This document shows, one piece after another, positions 1-11,531 of a DNA stretch of 64,000 nucleotides (position 1 is its first letter; the number at the start of each line of letters is the position of its first letter). Origin of the DNA: Anaeramoeba flamelloides (lineage: Eukaryota > Metamonada > Anaeramoebidae); contig JANTQA010000033.1 in the NCBI GenBank assembly GCA_027625915.1, positions 558,001 to 622,000 of the forward strand, written 5' to 3'. The notes beneath the pieces were generated by a model. The model was not told the DNA's origin. It was given only the letters and a program-made list of their open reading frames with translations, and searched no databases. The position numbers and the translations under genes were made by a program.

Positions 1-1091
1 GAATTTGAAATTTTAACTGGTCACATTCTTAAATGTAATTAGGTATTAAAAACCATGACACAATTATAGTTGATAAAAGTTGATCTTTTCAATGGAAATA
101 TATTGTAAACTAGATAATAATTGAATTAGAAGAGTAACAGTTGGGTTGTGGATAACACTTCCAACTTGGAATTAAACGATCTGATAAGTGCAAAAGTTCA
201 AATTTGTAAGAACCTTAGAAAAACATATTAGTTCTCCTGGATCTCAAGACAGTAAGCATTTACCTCAACAATACTCTGAATCATTGGTGTCTCACATTGT
301 CTTTAATTTTGATAATCCACAAAAACACAAAAAGCGAAATTAAATTTAAACAATCTCGATTTTTTTTTGAAAATTCTTTAATAATGAAACAATTAAAATA
401 TAATTTAAATTTTTGATTTTATTTATCCCAAATACTTTAAGAATAATTAGAATAAAAATGCAAAATCTATCAGTTCTTCAAAATATGAATTAAATCTGTT
501 TTATTACATAATTAATCCCATTCTACGTATCTCAAAAAAAATCAAATAATTTTTATTCTTAAATATCTGAAATAATTCTTTTTTATATACTAATTCAATT
601 TTGTCTTGGTTGAAAACACTTTGAGTATTTTATTGATAAATAAAATTTGATTTTTAAATTTATTAGTCAAATTTAAAAACTTTTTTAAAAATTCAAAATG
701 AATTTCTTCACCAATACAAAAATCATAAAGTAACTCAAGTTTTCAAAGAGAGACAATAAAAAAGAATCTCCAAAACTCATAACCAACAACAACGAGAACA
801 ACACTTCTCTTTAAGTATTAATTGTGTTTTGAAATATTTCAAAATTAAGAGGAATTATTCCCTAATGAAGAAACCCTAAAAATTGAAAATGAGAGGATGT
901 CTTTTTTTGACTTTTAAAAAAAAGTTCTCCATTAATGATCAACTCACTAAAGAATAAAAACTCACCCAACCATCTGTTTCTTTACAAAAATAACCAATTG
1001 TTTGCAAACAAGTCAAAAATGAACGGAAAATTATATCGATTTCGAGTTATTTATTTTTTGTACTTTTTATAATTTTTATTCAGTTTATTAA
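1..1091. other. Intergenic, left edge
   Basis: No gene is supported here. Most of it is A/T-rich with homopolymer runs. A patch at about 130-310 has more mixed composition and one short open stretch of about 36 codons without a start. It could be a decayed exon or repeat, but I could not match it to a family. The last 100 bases are the 5' leader of the processing peptidase gene. Confidence 0.6.
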
Positions 1092-2429
1092 ATGATTCAA
1101 ACATTAAAAAGAACACTTATAACCTCAAAGTCATACATACCACGTTTGACAACATTGTCCAATGGGCTAAGAGTTCTTACACATAACATCCCAAGTATTA
1201 CCGGCACCACTGGAGTGTGGGTGAATTCAGGATCACGTTATGAGTCTGCGCACACAAATGGCGTTGCGCATTATTTGGAACATTTGTTGTGTCGAAGGGC
1301 CGAGATAGATAGCGGGGGAGAAATTGCGTCTCGTCTTGAGGACTTGGGCTCGCAATTAAATGCATACACTTCGAAAGAAATCTCTGCATATTATCTTTTC
1401 CATCACTACTCCTCACAGAAGGAAATGCTTGGGCTGCTTTCCGATCTCATAACCAAGCCACAGATCACAAGAAGTGCGATCTCGTCTGAAAGGATGAACA
1501 TTTTGTCTGAAAAGCAACAGGTTGAATCCTTATTGGACGAGCAAATCAATATGCTGATGCACCACGCATGCTTTGGTGAAAGCACGCTCGGGAGAACCAT
1601 TTTAGGATCCGAAGGCACAATTTCAAGCATGAGGACCAAGCACCTCGCTGATTACCACAAAAAGAATTTCATTGCACCGCGCATGATCGTTGCTGCCGCG
1701 GGCCCCTTTGAGCACGAAAGGGTGGTTGACCTGTCACAGGAGCTCTTTGCCAATCTCAAAACAAAGCAGACCGAGAGCGAAAAAAAGCTGGAAGCACGAC
1801 AACTGAAATTCCCCTTCAAGGGTGTCTTCCAGCAAAAGCAATTCTACATCCCGATCCCTGAAATGCCCGTTGCCCACTACTCTCTTTTGTTCCCCTCTGT
1901 CGGATGGAAGGACTATCACAAAACCCTAATTGAAAGGATCATCCAAACAAACTTTGGCAATATCCAGACAAACGTAACCTCCTTTACAAACCGTGTTCTG
2001 CAAGGCCAATTGGCTTTGGACTATACCCCGCTGATGTACCCTTATATGGAAACAGGGATTTGGACCTTTTCGGTCGTATCAAACCCGAATTCAGTAAAGG
2101 GCTTTATTACAGAATTTTTAAAAGAACTTGAAGAGTTAGGCAACAAACCCAACGAAAAAAATATTATGAATGCCAAAAACTCATTAAAATTGTCTTTGAT
2201 TTTGGAAAGAAACGATACTTTCCAATTTTGTGACGAATCCATAAAATATGTCTTTATGGCAAACAAACCTCCTTCATTGCAGGATCTATTCGACCAAATA
2301 GACCAAATTTCCATGAAGGAAATTTCCAATTACGCCCAAAATTGGCTTAATGGCCTCAAATCCTTTTGTTATATAGGCCCAAAGACAGACATCCAAAGTG
2401 TTTATAAAACAATTTATCCAAACAAATAA
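1092..2429 (+). CDS. Mitochondrial/hydrogenosomal processing peptidase, beta subunit (M16 family)
   Basis: This 445-residue protein is an M16 metallopeptidase of the MPP-beta type, the subunit that removes targeting presequences from proteins imported into mitochondria or hydrogenosomes. The inverted zinc motif HxxEH is present as H60-YL-E63-H64, and E140 lies at the spacing expected for the third zinc ligand, so the active site looks intact. Family blocks NAYTSKE (about 90-96) and LGRTILG (about 166-172) are clear. The N-terminus MIQTLKRTLITSK is basic, rich in Thr/Ser and free of acidic residues, as expected of a short organelle presequence. Its usual partner, MPP-alpha, is not in this window. 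The first ATG is used and no intron is needed. The middle of the gene (about 1200-2000) is markedly richer in G+C than its ends or surroundings. The TAA stop lies within an AATAAA, a possible polyadenylation signal. A core subunit of respiratory complex III is less likely because the full zinc site is kept. Confidence 0.93.
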   Translation: MIQTLKRTLITSKSYIPRLTTLSNGLRVLTHNIPSITGTTGVWVNSGSRYESAHTNGVAHYLEHLLCRRAEIDSGGEIASRLEDLGSQLNAYTSKEISAYYLFHHYSSQKEMLGLLSDLITKPQITRSAISSERMNILSEKQQVESLLDEQINMLMHHACFGESTLGRTILGSEGTISSMRTKHLADYHKKNFIAPRMIVAAAGPFEHERVVDLSQELFANLKTKQTESEKKLEARQLKFPFKGVFQQKQFYIPIPEMPVAHYSLLFPSVGWKDYHKTLIERIIQTNFGNIQTNVTSFTNRVLQGQLALDYTPLMYPYMETGIWTFSVVSNPNSVKGFITEFLKELEELGNKPNEKNIMNAKNSLKLSLILERNDTFQFCDESIKYVFMANKPPSLQDLFDQIDQISMKEISNYAQNWLNGLKSFCYIGPKTDIQSVYKTIYPNK

Positions 2430-2939
2430 AGTCATTTAAAAAATAAACGAACAAAAAGTGGTTTCAAAACTATCTTAAAAACAGTTGAGAAACTTTATTA
2501 GAATTATTTTGTGATCTTATTTTAAAACTTTTTTGACAAACCTTTTTTTTAAAGTGACTATATTTGTCTTTTTTTTTTATTCTATTCATTACCTTTTTAT
2601 TTGGTCATTATAGAGTGTTTTAGAACCGCTTTGTAAAGCCTATACAAATCATTTTAAGCCATTTAAAAAATTATTATTTGTTTTAGTCTTTAGTTTTTAG
2701 TTTTTATTTATTTTAGTTTTTTTACTTTCCAAATAAAATCATTTTCAAATGAAAAATAAAAATAAAAAAATAATAGATTTAGTTTTAAATTTAAGGTTAC
2801 TGTAATTTCTTCTTTTGTTTTATATATATATATATATTGAATAAGGAGATATTAATTTCCATTTTTAGATTTAGGCTTTATTTGAATTTTTGAAATTATA
2901 AGAAGATTACTTAAATTTTCTTTTTCTTTCCAAAATTAT

Positions 2940-3180
2940 AAAAAAGTGCAGTTAAGTTTTCTTGGGTTTTTTGTTGATTTGGAAAAACAAGACATTTTCA
3001 TTAGGTTTTTTTGAGTTTTCTATTTATTTGGAAAATCAATAGATTTTCTTAAGGTTTTTTTGAATTTTCTATTTATTTATGAAGTGTTCTAGGTTTTGTT
3101 TACTTTTTGAAATAAACAGAAAACCTCAAAAAAAAACCCAGATCGCTTCACGAATAAAATAGAAAACCTCAAAAAAACCT
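2940..3180. repeat. Imperfect palindrome made of AGGTTTTTTTGA-type units
   Basis: The left arm repeats a unit containing AGGTTTTTTTGA followed by TTTTCTATTTATTT about twice, with a period near 65 bases. The right arm carries the reverse complement (AAATAGAAAACCTC, then AAAAAAACCTAG). The two arms fold around about 3105. It is probably a decayed inverted-repeat element, with ends not well defined. Confidence 0.45.
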
Positions 3181-3850
3181 AGAATACTTAACTATATAAA
3201 AAAAAGAAAGAGTCAAGAAAGTTGCTGTGAACGTTTCCAAAGTTTAAAAGAATTAAGTAAAATCAAAGTATTTTTTCTATTCCGGTGAATTCTGGTAAAG
3301 CACAGTTTTTTTTTTTTTAATTCTCAAATATAAAAAAAAATTATAGTTGCTAGTACTTTACAAACACTCTACAACCATTGTTAACACTTGACTAATATCT
3401 AATTTTTTTTTAGAAATTTTAATAAAGGGACAAAACTTTTTTTTTTTATAAAATAATTATATGATAAACCAAGATTCTTTATTTTGAATAATTAACAAGT
3501 TAATATTTTCTAGATTTTTTTATTTTTTTTTGTTTGAATTATTTCTTTAATCTAAATTTTTATAATTGTCTTTTTAAAAAAGCAAACCTTGAAGAACATA
3601 TTCAATATCTTTAAGAATTCTAAGCTGAAATGATTTTTTGTATAAATTACAAGATTTTGTTTTATTTTATTTTTATCATCAACCTTTGAATATCTGTTTA
3701 TTATTATTATTATTTTTATTTAGTAATAAAATATGAATGTAAAACAATTTACTAGATTCTCAAAATAGTATTGAAGCTTTTTTACTTATTAACATAATTT
3801 CAATTATTATGGCTAAAGATTAGAATAATCATAATTAAATCGATAGGTTA

Positions 3851-4045
3851 TAGTCAGTTCCACTTTTAAGACACAAACTTTGTACGGAATTTGGGGCACA
3901 AAAAAAACCCGAATTAAGGCATAAAATTGAAATTCTAGTAAATTAAATTGTGTAAAATAAAATTCCAAAAAATGTGCTTTAATTTGGGCTTTTTATGTGT
4001 CATAAATTTCTCTCAAAGTTTGTGTCATAAAAGTAGAACCGACTG
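3851..4045. mobile_element. Palindromic MITE, ~195-bp TA family (copy 1 of 5)
   Basis: A 195-bp near-palindrome flanked by TA on both sides (3849-3850 and 4046-4047). The left end reads TAGTCAGTTCCACTTTTAAG and the right end is its approximate reverse complement. The TA target and the ends resemble Tc1/mariner non-autonomous elements. Four other copies of nearly the same length lie at 4294, 33529, 47599 and 53779. It has no coding capacity. Confidence 0.85.
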
Positions 4046-4198
4046 TAGTATTATCAAAAATGTACAAAGGGTACCTTTAGATACCTTCAGGATTTTTTTA
4101 ATTTAATAAATAGTATTATAATCCATAATTTTTATTATTAGAAAACAAAAAGAAACAAAAAAACAATAAATATAAATTGTTCTCATCAATCGAAAATC

Positions 4199-4775
4199 GC
4201 AAGTGTAAATATGGAATATTGTAAACAATAGAGTTTTTCCAATTTTTAGAGATAAATAAAGAGTTTCATCTATTTATCCAAATTTTGGTTATACAAACCG
4301 TTCTAATTTAAAGATGAAATCTTTCAATGAAATTTAAGTAACAAAAAAACCTCAATTTAAGGAACAATATTCAAATTCTAGTAAAATAATTTGTGGAGAA
4401 AAAAAGGTTCGTATATTTATCTTAATTTGAGGTTTTTTTGTACCTTAATTTACGTAGAAAATCTGTGTCTTAAAAGCTGAACTGGTATTAGTAAAAGAAA
4501 TGCCAGTTTTTGATTTTTGAACAAAAAACGATTTTCAGTATAAAATAGTTTGGTAAATACCAATATTTTGTTTGAAATTTGATTTTTTTAAACAAATTGA
4601 AAGATTATTATTTACCAAATCACTTTTTGTTTAAAAATTTTATTAGTCTATTAAAATAATCAGAAATTCTATCAACTATTGCCAAAGTTTGGATTAAGTT
4701 GTGGAACTCTTTATTTATCTTGAAAATTGAAAATACTCTATTTTTACAACACTAAACATTGAAACTTGTTATATA
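4199..4775. mobile_element. ~370-bp inverted-repeat MITE (copy 1 of 2), split by another MITE
   Basis: The ends are inverted copies of a sequence containing CAAGTGTAAATA and AATATTGTAAA. The internal blocks TAGAGATAAATAAAGAGTT and TATCCAAATTTTGGT match the uninterrupted copy at about 53343-53710. A 195-bp palindrome (4294-4488) interrupts it at a TA. The outer boundaries are approximate. Confidence 0.8.
4294..4488. mobile_element. Palindromic MITE, ~195-bp TA family (copy 2 of 5), nested
   Basis: A 195-bp palindrome flanked by TA (4292-4293 and 4489-4490), sitting inside the ~370-bp element. The paralogous site in the copy at 53343-53710 has a single TA and no insert, so the insertion point and TA duplication can be read directly. 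It is more diverged from the family consensus than the other copies. Confidence 0.85.
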
Positions 4776-5589
4776 GATTAAAGTCAATATTATTTTAGTA
4801 TGTTGCATAAAATATTTTATTTTTGTACAATTAAATTAGTAAAAAGATATATTAAAATCTTTTTCAATTCAATTAGTCTAGCTAAAGAGAAAAATTTGAT
4901 TTTTTTTTTCTATAAGAATTGAAAAACCACGAATATATGGAAATAAGAGTAATAATAATTTTTAAATTTGAGTTGATATTCAGAAAATTAAAAACCTTAC
5001 CAAACTAAAAAATTTTCAAAAAAATACAAAAAGGTCAGAAAAATTTTTTAGCAATTTTATTTAGGGGTTTCTTATAAATTTCCCCAATTTTCCAAAATAA
5101 TTTTTTCAGTATAAAAATCTGTTTATTTTGGTTTGAATTTTAGATCGAAGAATAAGAAATAGAAAAACTGGGAAAAAACATTCTTATTTTGATGAAAACT
5201 CAGTTTTAGTAATTTCCAATTGTATGTATTTAACATACAACCTAATAAAACGGATCTTATTATAATACATTAAAAAAATAAATCAAATATTGAATACTTG
5301 GAAATAAGAAAAAATAAAATATTTTATTAATATTCTTCGACATTAAAAGATTATTAAATAATATTTCTTTTTCAATTATTTAGAGTATAAAAAATAAACT
5401 TCTCTGATTTTAATAATAAAAGATTATTAAATTATTGTATTTTTTTTTTTTTATTTATTTAAGAATAATTAATTTGATTTCATTTTATGAGTCTGAAAAT
5501 ATTTTTGAAATTTAAGAAATAATTGTAAAACTATTTATATATTTAATCTTTAAGTGTTACAAACTCACTGAAAAAAATAAGACTGAGTT

Positions 5590-6140
5590 ATTAATTATTG
5601 ATTAGGAATAATCAAATGAATCTGTCTTTCTTTATGTTAGATTATAAGTTTAATTTTCCAGGTTTTAAAAAAGTATTTTGGAATAATTTTTGATTTAATT
5701 GTTTGGTTTTGTTTCTTCGATTTTATTATTCATTATAAAGAAAAAAATAATTGGAAACATTCTTTAAATAAATAAATTATATTTTTTTTTCAAAATTAAT
5801 TATAATAATATTTTTGAGAAATTAATTATGATTTAAGTCTGATTTATTTTGAAGCTTAATGTTTTTAGGTTTATCAATGTGTTTTTATACTCTTCCTTCA
5901 CAGGCAAGAAGATTTTCTGCTTCATCAAAGGAAAGAATTTTTTTTTAAATAATTCTCAAATATGTTGAATTTTAAACTTAAGAAAAATGAGAAAAATGGA
6001 TCAAACTTTTTAAAACAATGAATTCATTTCTGAAAATTGAATTTAAAAGTAAGTTTTCTCTTAATCTTGATCCGATTTTAACCTTATTTTTCAATATCAA
6101 GATGAGATAAAAATTATCTTGAATTTTACTTTTAATTTTA
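5590..6140. repeat. Decayed dispersed repeat (relative at 39545-40150)
   Basis: Shared order of blocks with 39545-40150 includes TTAATTATTGATTA followed by AATAATCAAAT, then a TTTGGTTTTxTTTCTT-like stretch, then AAGATTT with a CTTTCTTC-like block, and ATGGATCAAACTTTTxAAAACAAT. Divergence is high and no clean ends were seen. A shorter related piece may lie at about 30150-30340. Confidence 0.5.
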
Positions 6141-6619
6141 CTTGCGGATTTTTGAGTTTACTGATCCTTTAAAAAAAAGACCGTGTTTACAAAAGAAATT
6201 CAAAACAAAATATTGAAAAGTAAAACGAACCAAGTAATTGAAGTGACTTCAAAAAAGTATCTTTCTTTTGAATATTAGAAGTAGAAATAATAATTCACAA
6301 AAGTAGAACTGAAAGAAAGTTAAAAGCCATCTACAGACTCTTCAAATCAATTCAAGTCTGGTGTATTTGATTTAGATATTCAGAGATATTTTATTTGATA
6401 AATAAAGTCGAAAATTTTTATATGGTTTAACACAAATGAGTAAAATAATAATAAAAGATTGTGTATTTTTAAGAAAAGTAATATTCATCATTGAGTTGTA
6501 TTTATTCCTTGTTTTGTGAGTAATTTATTTGATATTCAAACCAAATCAAATTAAATTTTAAATAAAAAGTATTTTATTTTTCCGATTATAAAAAACCAAT
6601 TAAATTCATTTTTTGAAAA

Positions 6620-7725
6620 ATGTCAGATTCAGAGAAGAATGATAATAAAAAAATTGAGCTTGAGAAGAGTTCAAGCGAAAGCGAAAACGATAAAGATGAA
6701 AAAAAAAAGCTAGATCAAGATGATTCTGATACAACATCTGATGAAGATGAAGATCAAAAACCACAAACAGTTGTTGTGAAAGAGCCTTTGCTTAAAAAAA
6801 AAAACAAGGAAGAAAAGCTTCCAAAAGGGCCCAAGTACAAATTGTTGATTAGAAATATTCTTGTAAGAGATCAACAATTCGAAAAAAAACAAAAACATTT
6901 TCTTTTTAAATATTTTTTCAAACTAACAAAGCGTTTCCTTGGACATTTCTTTTTTTTTTTAAATTTGCCTTTAAACAACACCCAAATAAATAACATAAAC
7001 AAAAATCCAAATAATAAAAAACCAAACAACCAATAACCAATTGAAAAAAGCTTCGTGAAACCACCTTGTCACAACCAAAGGTACGCTTCACATTTTGTGG
7101 CAATCGAAAAGTCATTGATGAGCGGCATAAAGGAGGAGAAAAAAAAAAGATTGGCAAAAGAGGAACTGTATTTACAACACGCAAAGCCACAGTCGAAACT
7201 GGCGGCAACAATGCAGGGAGCTTTTCGAAAACGTTTGTCAAATATAAACGCTTTCAGAGCTACGAAGAAATTAAAGAGCAATTTCTGAAAGTTGAGTTAT
7301 TGGAGGCAGGGTGTTGCTGTCGATCAACTTCAAAGGGGTTTGTGAAAATCAACCTGGAAGAGCTTGCAAATAGTTCAATTCAAAGAGAAGTGCAGTGTGA
7401 GGAACACAAAAAGGGCAGCCACAAGATCGTAGGCAAAGTGTATTTCCATTGTTATTTCCAGGAAATTTTCGACTTTAAGCTCCATTTCTATGATTTTGTT
7501 GGCAAAAGTCTGTATCACAAAGAAAATAAACTTCCAGATCCTTATTTGCATTTAAAAATCGAGCCAAAGTTTCTCAACCTTGTAAAACTTTCTAAAAATT
7601 ATACAAAGCGCGGGTGCGAATCTTCTCATGAATTAAACACAAATAACCCTAGGTGGGAAGAAATTGGTCAAATTACCTACAGGGGGATTCTTTCAGAACT
7701 CGAAAACGAAGATCTTATTGTATGA
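6620..7725 (+). CDS. Tandem C2-domain protein with acidic N-terminus (one intron)
   Basis: Joining 6620-6862 to 7051-7725 removes a GT-AG intron of 188 bp (phase 0) and gives a 305-residue protein. The join reads RNIL then LRETT and continues a C2-like beta strand across the junction, which supports it. Residues 1-70 are acidic and rich in Ser, Asp, Glu and Lys. Residues about 75-180 look like a divergent C2 domain. A second C2-like segment at about 205-305 has the family pattern DPYLHLKI, then NNPRWEE, then ELENEDLIV. C2 domains bind membranes or partner proteins, often with calcium, but the usual calcium-ligand aspartates are not all obvious. No catalytic domain is present, so an adaptor or membrane-tethering role is inferred. 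The second exon has no ATG near its start, which also argues for splicing. I do not recognise a specific orthologue. Confidence 0.75.
6863..7050 (+). other. Intron of the tandem-C2 gene
   Basis: 188 bp, donor GTAAGA, acceptor preceded by TTGAAAAAAG. The acceptor lacks a pyrimidine tract and is A-rich. An unspliced reading would continue into a low-complexity Asn/Lys tail and stop at 7036, with no second C2. Confidence 0.75.
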
Positions 7726-10700
7726 TTTCCTTTTCCTTTCCCTTTCCATTTCCATTTCCATTTCCATTTCTTTTTCTGTTTCTGTTTCTATTTTCATTTT
7801 TGTTTCCCCACAACAAGAGTGGAACAATTTGTAAAAGCTTTCAAGACCTTTTCAAACTTTCAGCTCAACAGTCTGAAAGATTCCACTCTTCTTCCAATTT
7901 TTCAAATTTCAAAAACTCGAAGAAAGTTTTTTCAAGCACAAAAAGGAGTAAAAAAAAAATTGTTTTCAAAAAGATAAACATTTGAAAATTTTTTCAAGTT
8001 ATCCAAATGAAAAATATTTGTACAAATTTCAAAAACCTGAAACTCTATTTATAAGAAAAACTAAAAGCCAAAAGTTCTTTAGAATACAAGTTTTTAAAAG
8101 TTTTATTATATAAACTTTTTAAAATGAAATTTATTGAATTTTGATCTTTTAATTACTTTCGAAATTTGAAATAATTTCAAAAAAAAAAAAATGATGTGAA
8201 TTAAAAAATGTTTTCTCAATTTTGTGGTATTCTTGTGGTGTATTTCCATTTTTGTTTTAATTTTTTATTCTTTTCATATCGCTCTTTTCTTTTTTTTATC
8301 TTTTATTATGAAAGAATATTTTATGTTTTTTCTTTTTTTTTCATCTTTCACAAATTGTAAAAAAAAAAACAGCCTGAAAGAAATAGAAATTATTAATTTC
8401 TCCAATCCAACCAACATTTCTACCACTTTAGATAAAGTTAAAAATAGAAGCTATTAAATTTTTAAAAATCAGGAAATACTATAATTTTTGATTTTATAAA
8501 ATACAAAAATACTGTCAATTTCCAATTATTAATTGAAAAATTTTTATTTCAATTTCCCTACCAAATCATATTTTATCACAGTCGATAAGTTGAAATAATA
8601 AAAAGATCTTGACAAACAATTTTAAATCGAAAATTGTTGTTTTGATTTTGGTCTTTCTTATTGAACTTTTTGATCAAAAATTAAATTTTTTTTATAAAAT
8701 ATGAATTTAACAGTCTGTTAAATCGAATAAATACTTTGAAGGATTAGTGTCACAATATATTTCTCTATAATCAAAGTATGTTGTAATTGGGATGTAAATG
8801 ATATTAGTGCGCCCTGGCTCAAATACTTTCTGTGACTCTAAAAAATCTAAACTCTTTTTCAAATAAAAGGGAATGGAAAATTTCAAGAATTATTCATAAT
8901 TGAATTAAATTAATTGTGTTATCTTTCTAAAAGATAAGAAACCCTTTAAAACATAAAAAAAAACACTCAACGAATCTTTAAAACTCATTAAAACAAACCA
9001 ATAAAAATTAAAATTAAATATTTTAAAAATTGATGTGCCCTATTATTTGAAATGAAAAATCTCGTTTTGTAAATTGTAAAGGAAAAAAAAATTATAAAAT
9101 CAACAAAAACTGTGGAACAAGGCGAATTGGGAAAAAGTTCTCCACATTTTGAATTGGGGAAAACATCTTTCCACGTCAAACTTTTGTTCTTTAAAGTCTC
9201 ATTTTCAATATAAAACCACAATTAATATGGGAATTTTGTTGGAATTGTTTTTTTCTTTATTTTCTCTTTTCTTTTTTCCAGGCACCAATCCAATAATGGT
9301 CTTTCTTTATTTCTACATCTAGTTCATTCGAAATCAAACTTAAACTTTTTCCATTTTTAGACTTTTAGATTATTTCCAAATTGGTTTCTTCTTGTCTTGT
9401 TTTTTAATTTTTCCAACTTTTCAATATCCATAAATAAAAAAACAAAAAATGAAAAAATGAATAATTCAGATGAAAATCACCAATAAGTAATTATCTTAAT
9501 AACAATCAAATTTAATAGTATTGATGATTTGAGAGGTGTGCCCTTTGGTTTGAAAAAGATTTTAGAATGTATTAAATAAAAATAACTTATTACATTTTTT
9601 ACTCATGATCAGTATTAAAAATTGTCATTTTGAAATTTTTTTTTTTTACTTGCTATTGAAAATCTAAAAATAGAAACTCCACAAAATAATAGTATTCCAG
9701 TATTTAATAATTCATATTTAGAACATTCCAAAAGTAACTATTTTTTAAAATTTTTTAATTTCAAAGATAAACTCAATAATCATAAAAATAAAAACCCAAA
9801 GACTGAATCATTTTGTTTCCTTTTTATAAAGCTAATTGTAACATCAATATATTTCCAATATTTCAGAAATAATTTGCCAAAAAAATCTATTAATTGTTTA
9901 AAAAAAATTGAATTTTTTAGCTATTAATCTACATTTCGTCACTGATTTAAGAAAGATATTTTGCGACTTTGGAGTCTGAATATTGATAATTCAACCTTTA
10001 AATTTGTGGCGAAATGCAGATTTTTTTCTGAAATTGTTGGGTTTTTTTACTAATACATTGGATCTTTATTAATTGATGAGATCAACAAATATTACTACTT
10101 GGCTAATCCATTTTTTAGAGACATTTGAACCATGTTACACTAATGTGATTTTAGATCCAATAACAACATACTTTAATCTTAGGCTTCTCCTTGGAAGACT
10201 CTAATCCCTTAAGGAATATAATTTTTCTCACCAACAATCATATTTTACCATCGAAAAAGGTAAAAATAGCCACCATTTTTGTGAAAATAAAAGAATTTTT
10301 GTTTTAAAATTACTTGGTTGAAGAATACATCTTGAAGTTTAAAAGAAAATCTCTAATTAAATTTCTAGATCAAACCTGAGGAGAATAAATTTGATTTGAA
10401 AATTTTTTCAAAAGAAATGAAACGCAGAACAAATAAATAAACTCTATTTCAAAATCATTGGCTATTATAAATCAAATTTTAAAAAAAAATATTTTTAATA
10501 ATTGAAGTTATCTATTATGATATAAAAATATCAATTTTAATATTCAGTTCTATACTCAAGAGATATTTATTTTATGTCTAAAAAACAAATAAAAAAAAGT
10601 AAAAAAAACAGTAAAAAAAAATTGTGTAAATTTATTTTGAAATAAGCATTACATAAAAAATAGATATTTTCAAAAATTAATAAAACCCATTTATCGATTC

Positions 10701-11531
10701 TCCTTCCATTTGAAAAACTAAATCTAATCACTTTTTCATATTTGAAACTATTTTTTTCATTAATTCATCTGTTACTTCTTTCCAAATTTTCATTTTCATT
10801 TTCCATTTTAACAAAATACTGTGGAAAAAAATAAATAAGAGAAAAAATGATTTATTTTCAAACTTTTCATTGTGAGGGAAAAAACTTCAAAACAATACAA
10901 ATACAATTCAAAATTCAAATGTAACATGGGACATTTATTATGAAATTTAGTTTGGATCAAAACATAAAATAAATTATTTTTCAGAAATATTTTTTTTGAA
11001 TCTCTCTTTCTTACTTTTATTCTTTTTTTCGTTAATTCATTCCCCCACCCTCCTCTTTGTTAAATTTAAAAGAATTACGATTTGATTTATTTGATCTTTT
11101 TAAGACTTGTACAAATTTATGAATAATAGTTTATTAGGATTTATTCAAAAATCAAAACAATATCAAATTCATCAATCAATTCCTTTTCTATAATTTACAA
11201 AACAAAAATTCACTAAATTAATAAAAAAAAAAAAAAAGTTTAAAATGTTTCTAAAGACTGTGTTTATTTATTCACTCTTTGAATTAGAAGTTACAAATTT
11301 ATTCCATTCAAAATTCTCTCTTTATCAGATTAAGTGATTTTCTAATAACACTAACCCCTTACCAATAAATCCAAACCACGATTAAATTACACTTTATAAA
11401 AAAAATAACAACATAAAAAATATAACAAAACAAAATAGTGTAATGTTTATAATCATTCATTATTAAAAAAAGATCCAAAATTATGTGAAGGGTTGATTGA
11501 ATTAAGAGGATTTTTAGATTATGGTATTATT
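7726..11531. other. Long intergenic region with a TTAA-flanked element
   Basis: It starts with a TTTCCN hexamer tract (about 7728-7800) directly after the C2 stop codon. A TTAA-flanked inverted-repeat element fills 8740-10208. From 10210 to 11438 the sequence is AT-rich with a pyrimidine-rich patch near 11030-11060. From 11439 to 11531 the frame of the downstream CC2D2A-like gene is open without an ATG, so part of an upstream exon may lie here. Confidence 0.55.
8740..10208. mobile_element. TTAA-flanked inverted-repeat element (copy 1 of 2, long form)
   Basis: The ends read AGGATTAGTG on the left and CTAATCCC followed by TTAA on the right; the left TTAA is decayed to TTGA (8736-8739). The right ~670 bases match the copy at 20418-21165 block by block, including an internal inverted pair around ATCTACATTTCG and GGCGAAATGCAGAT. 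This copy is about twice as long because of roughly 700 extra bases between about 8850 and 9540. No transposase frame is seen. Confidence 0.75.

Larger units (their letters stand above)
2430..6619. other. Long intergenic region with several decayed repeats
   Basis: No gene is supported in these 4.2 kb. The region holds an imperfect palindrome near 2940-3180, a 195-bp palindromic element at 3851-4045, a ~370-bp element at about 4199-4775 carrying a second 195-bp palindrome, and a decayed repeat at about 5590-6140 related to 39545-40150. The rest is AT-rich sequence with no open frame of note. About 100 bases before 6620 are the presumed leader of the C2 gene. Confidence 0.6.

Noticed and set aside
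130-310. Possible coding fragment near the left edge
   Set aside because: Composition is more mixed than its surroundings, but every frame is interrupted within about 36 codons and no family could be recognised.
7653-7985. Phe/Pro-rich frame overlapping the end of the tandem-C2 gene
   Set aside because: It comes from the TTTCCN hexamer tract in a different frame; the C2 frame explains the region.
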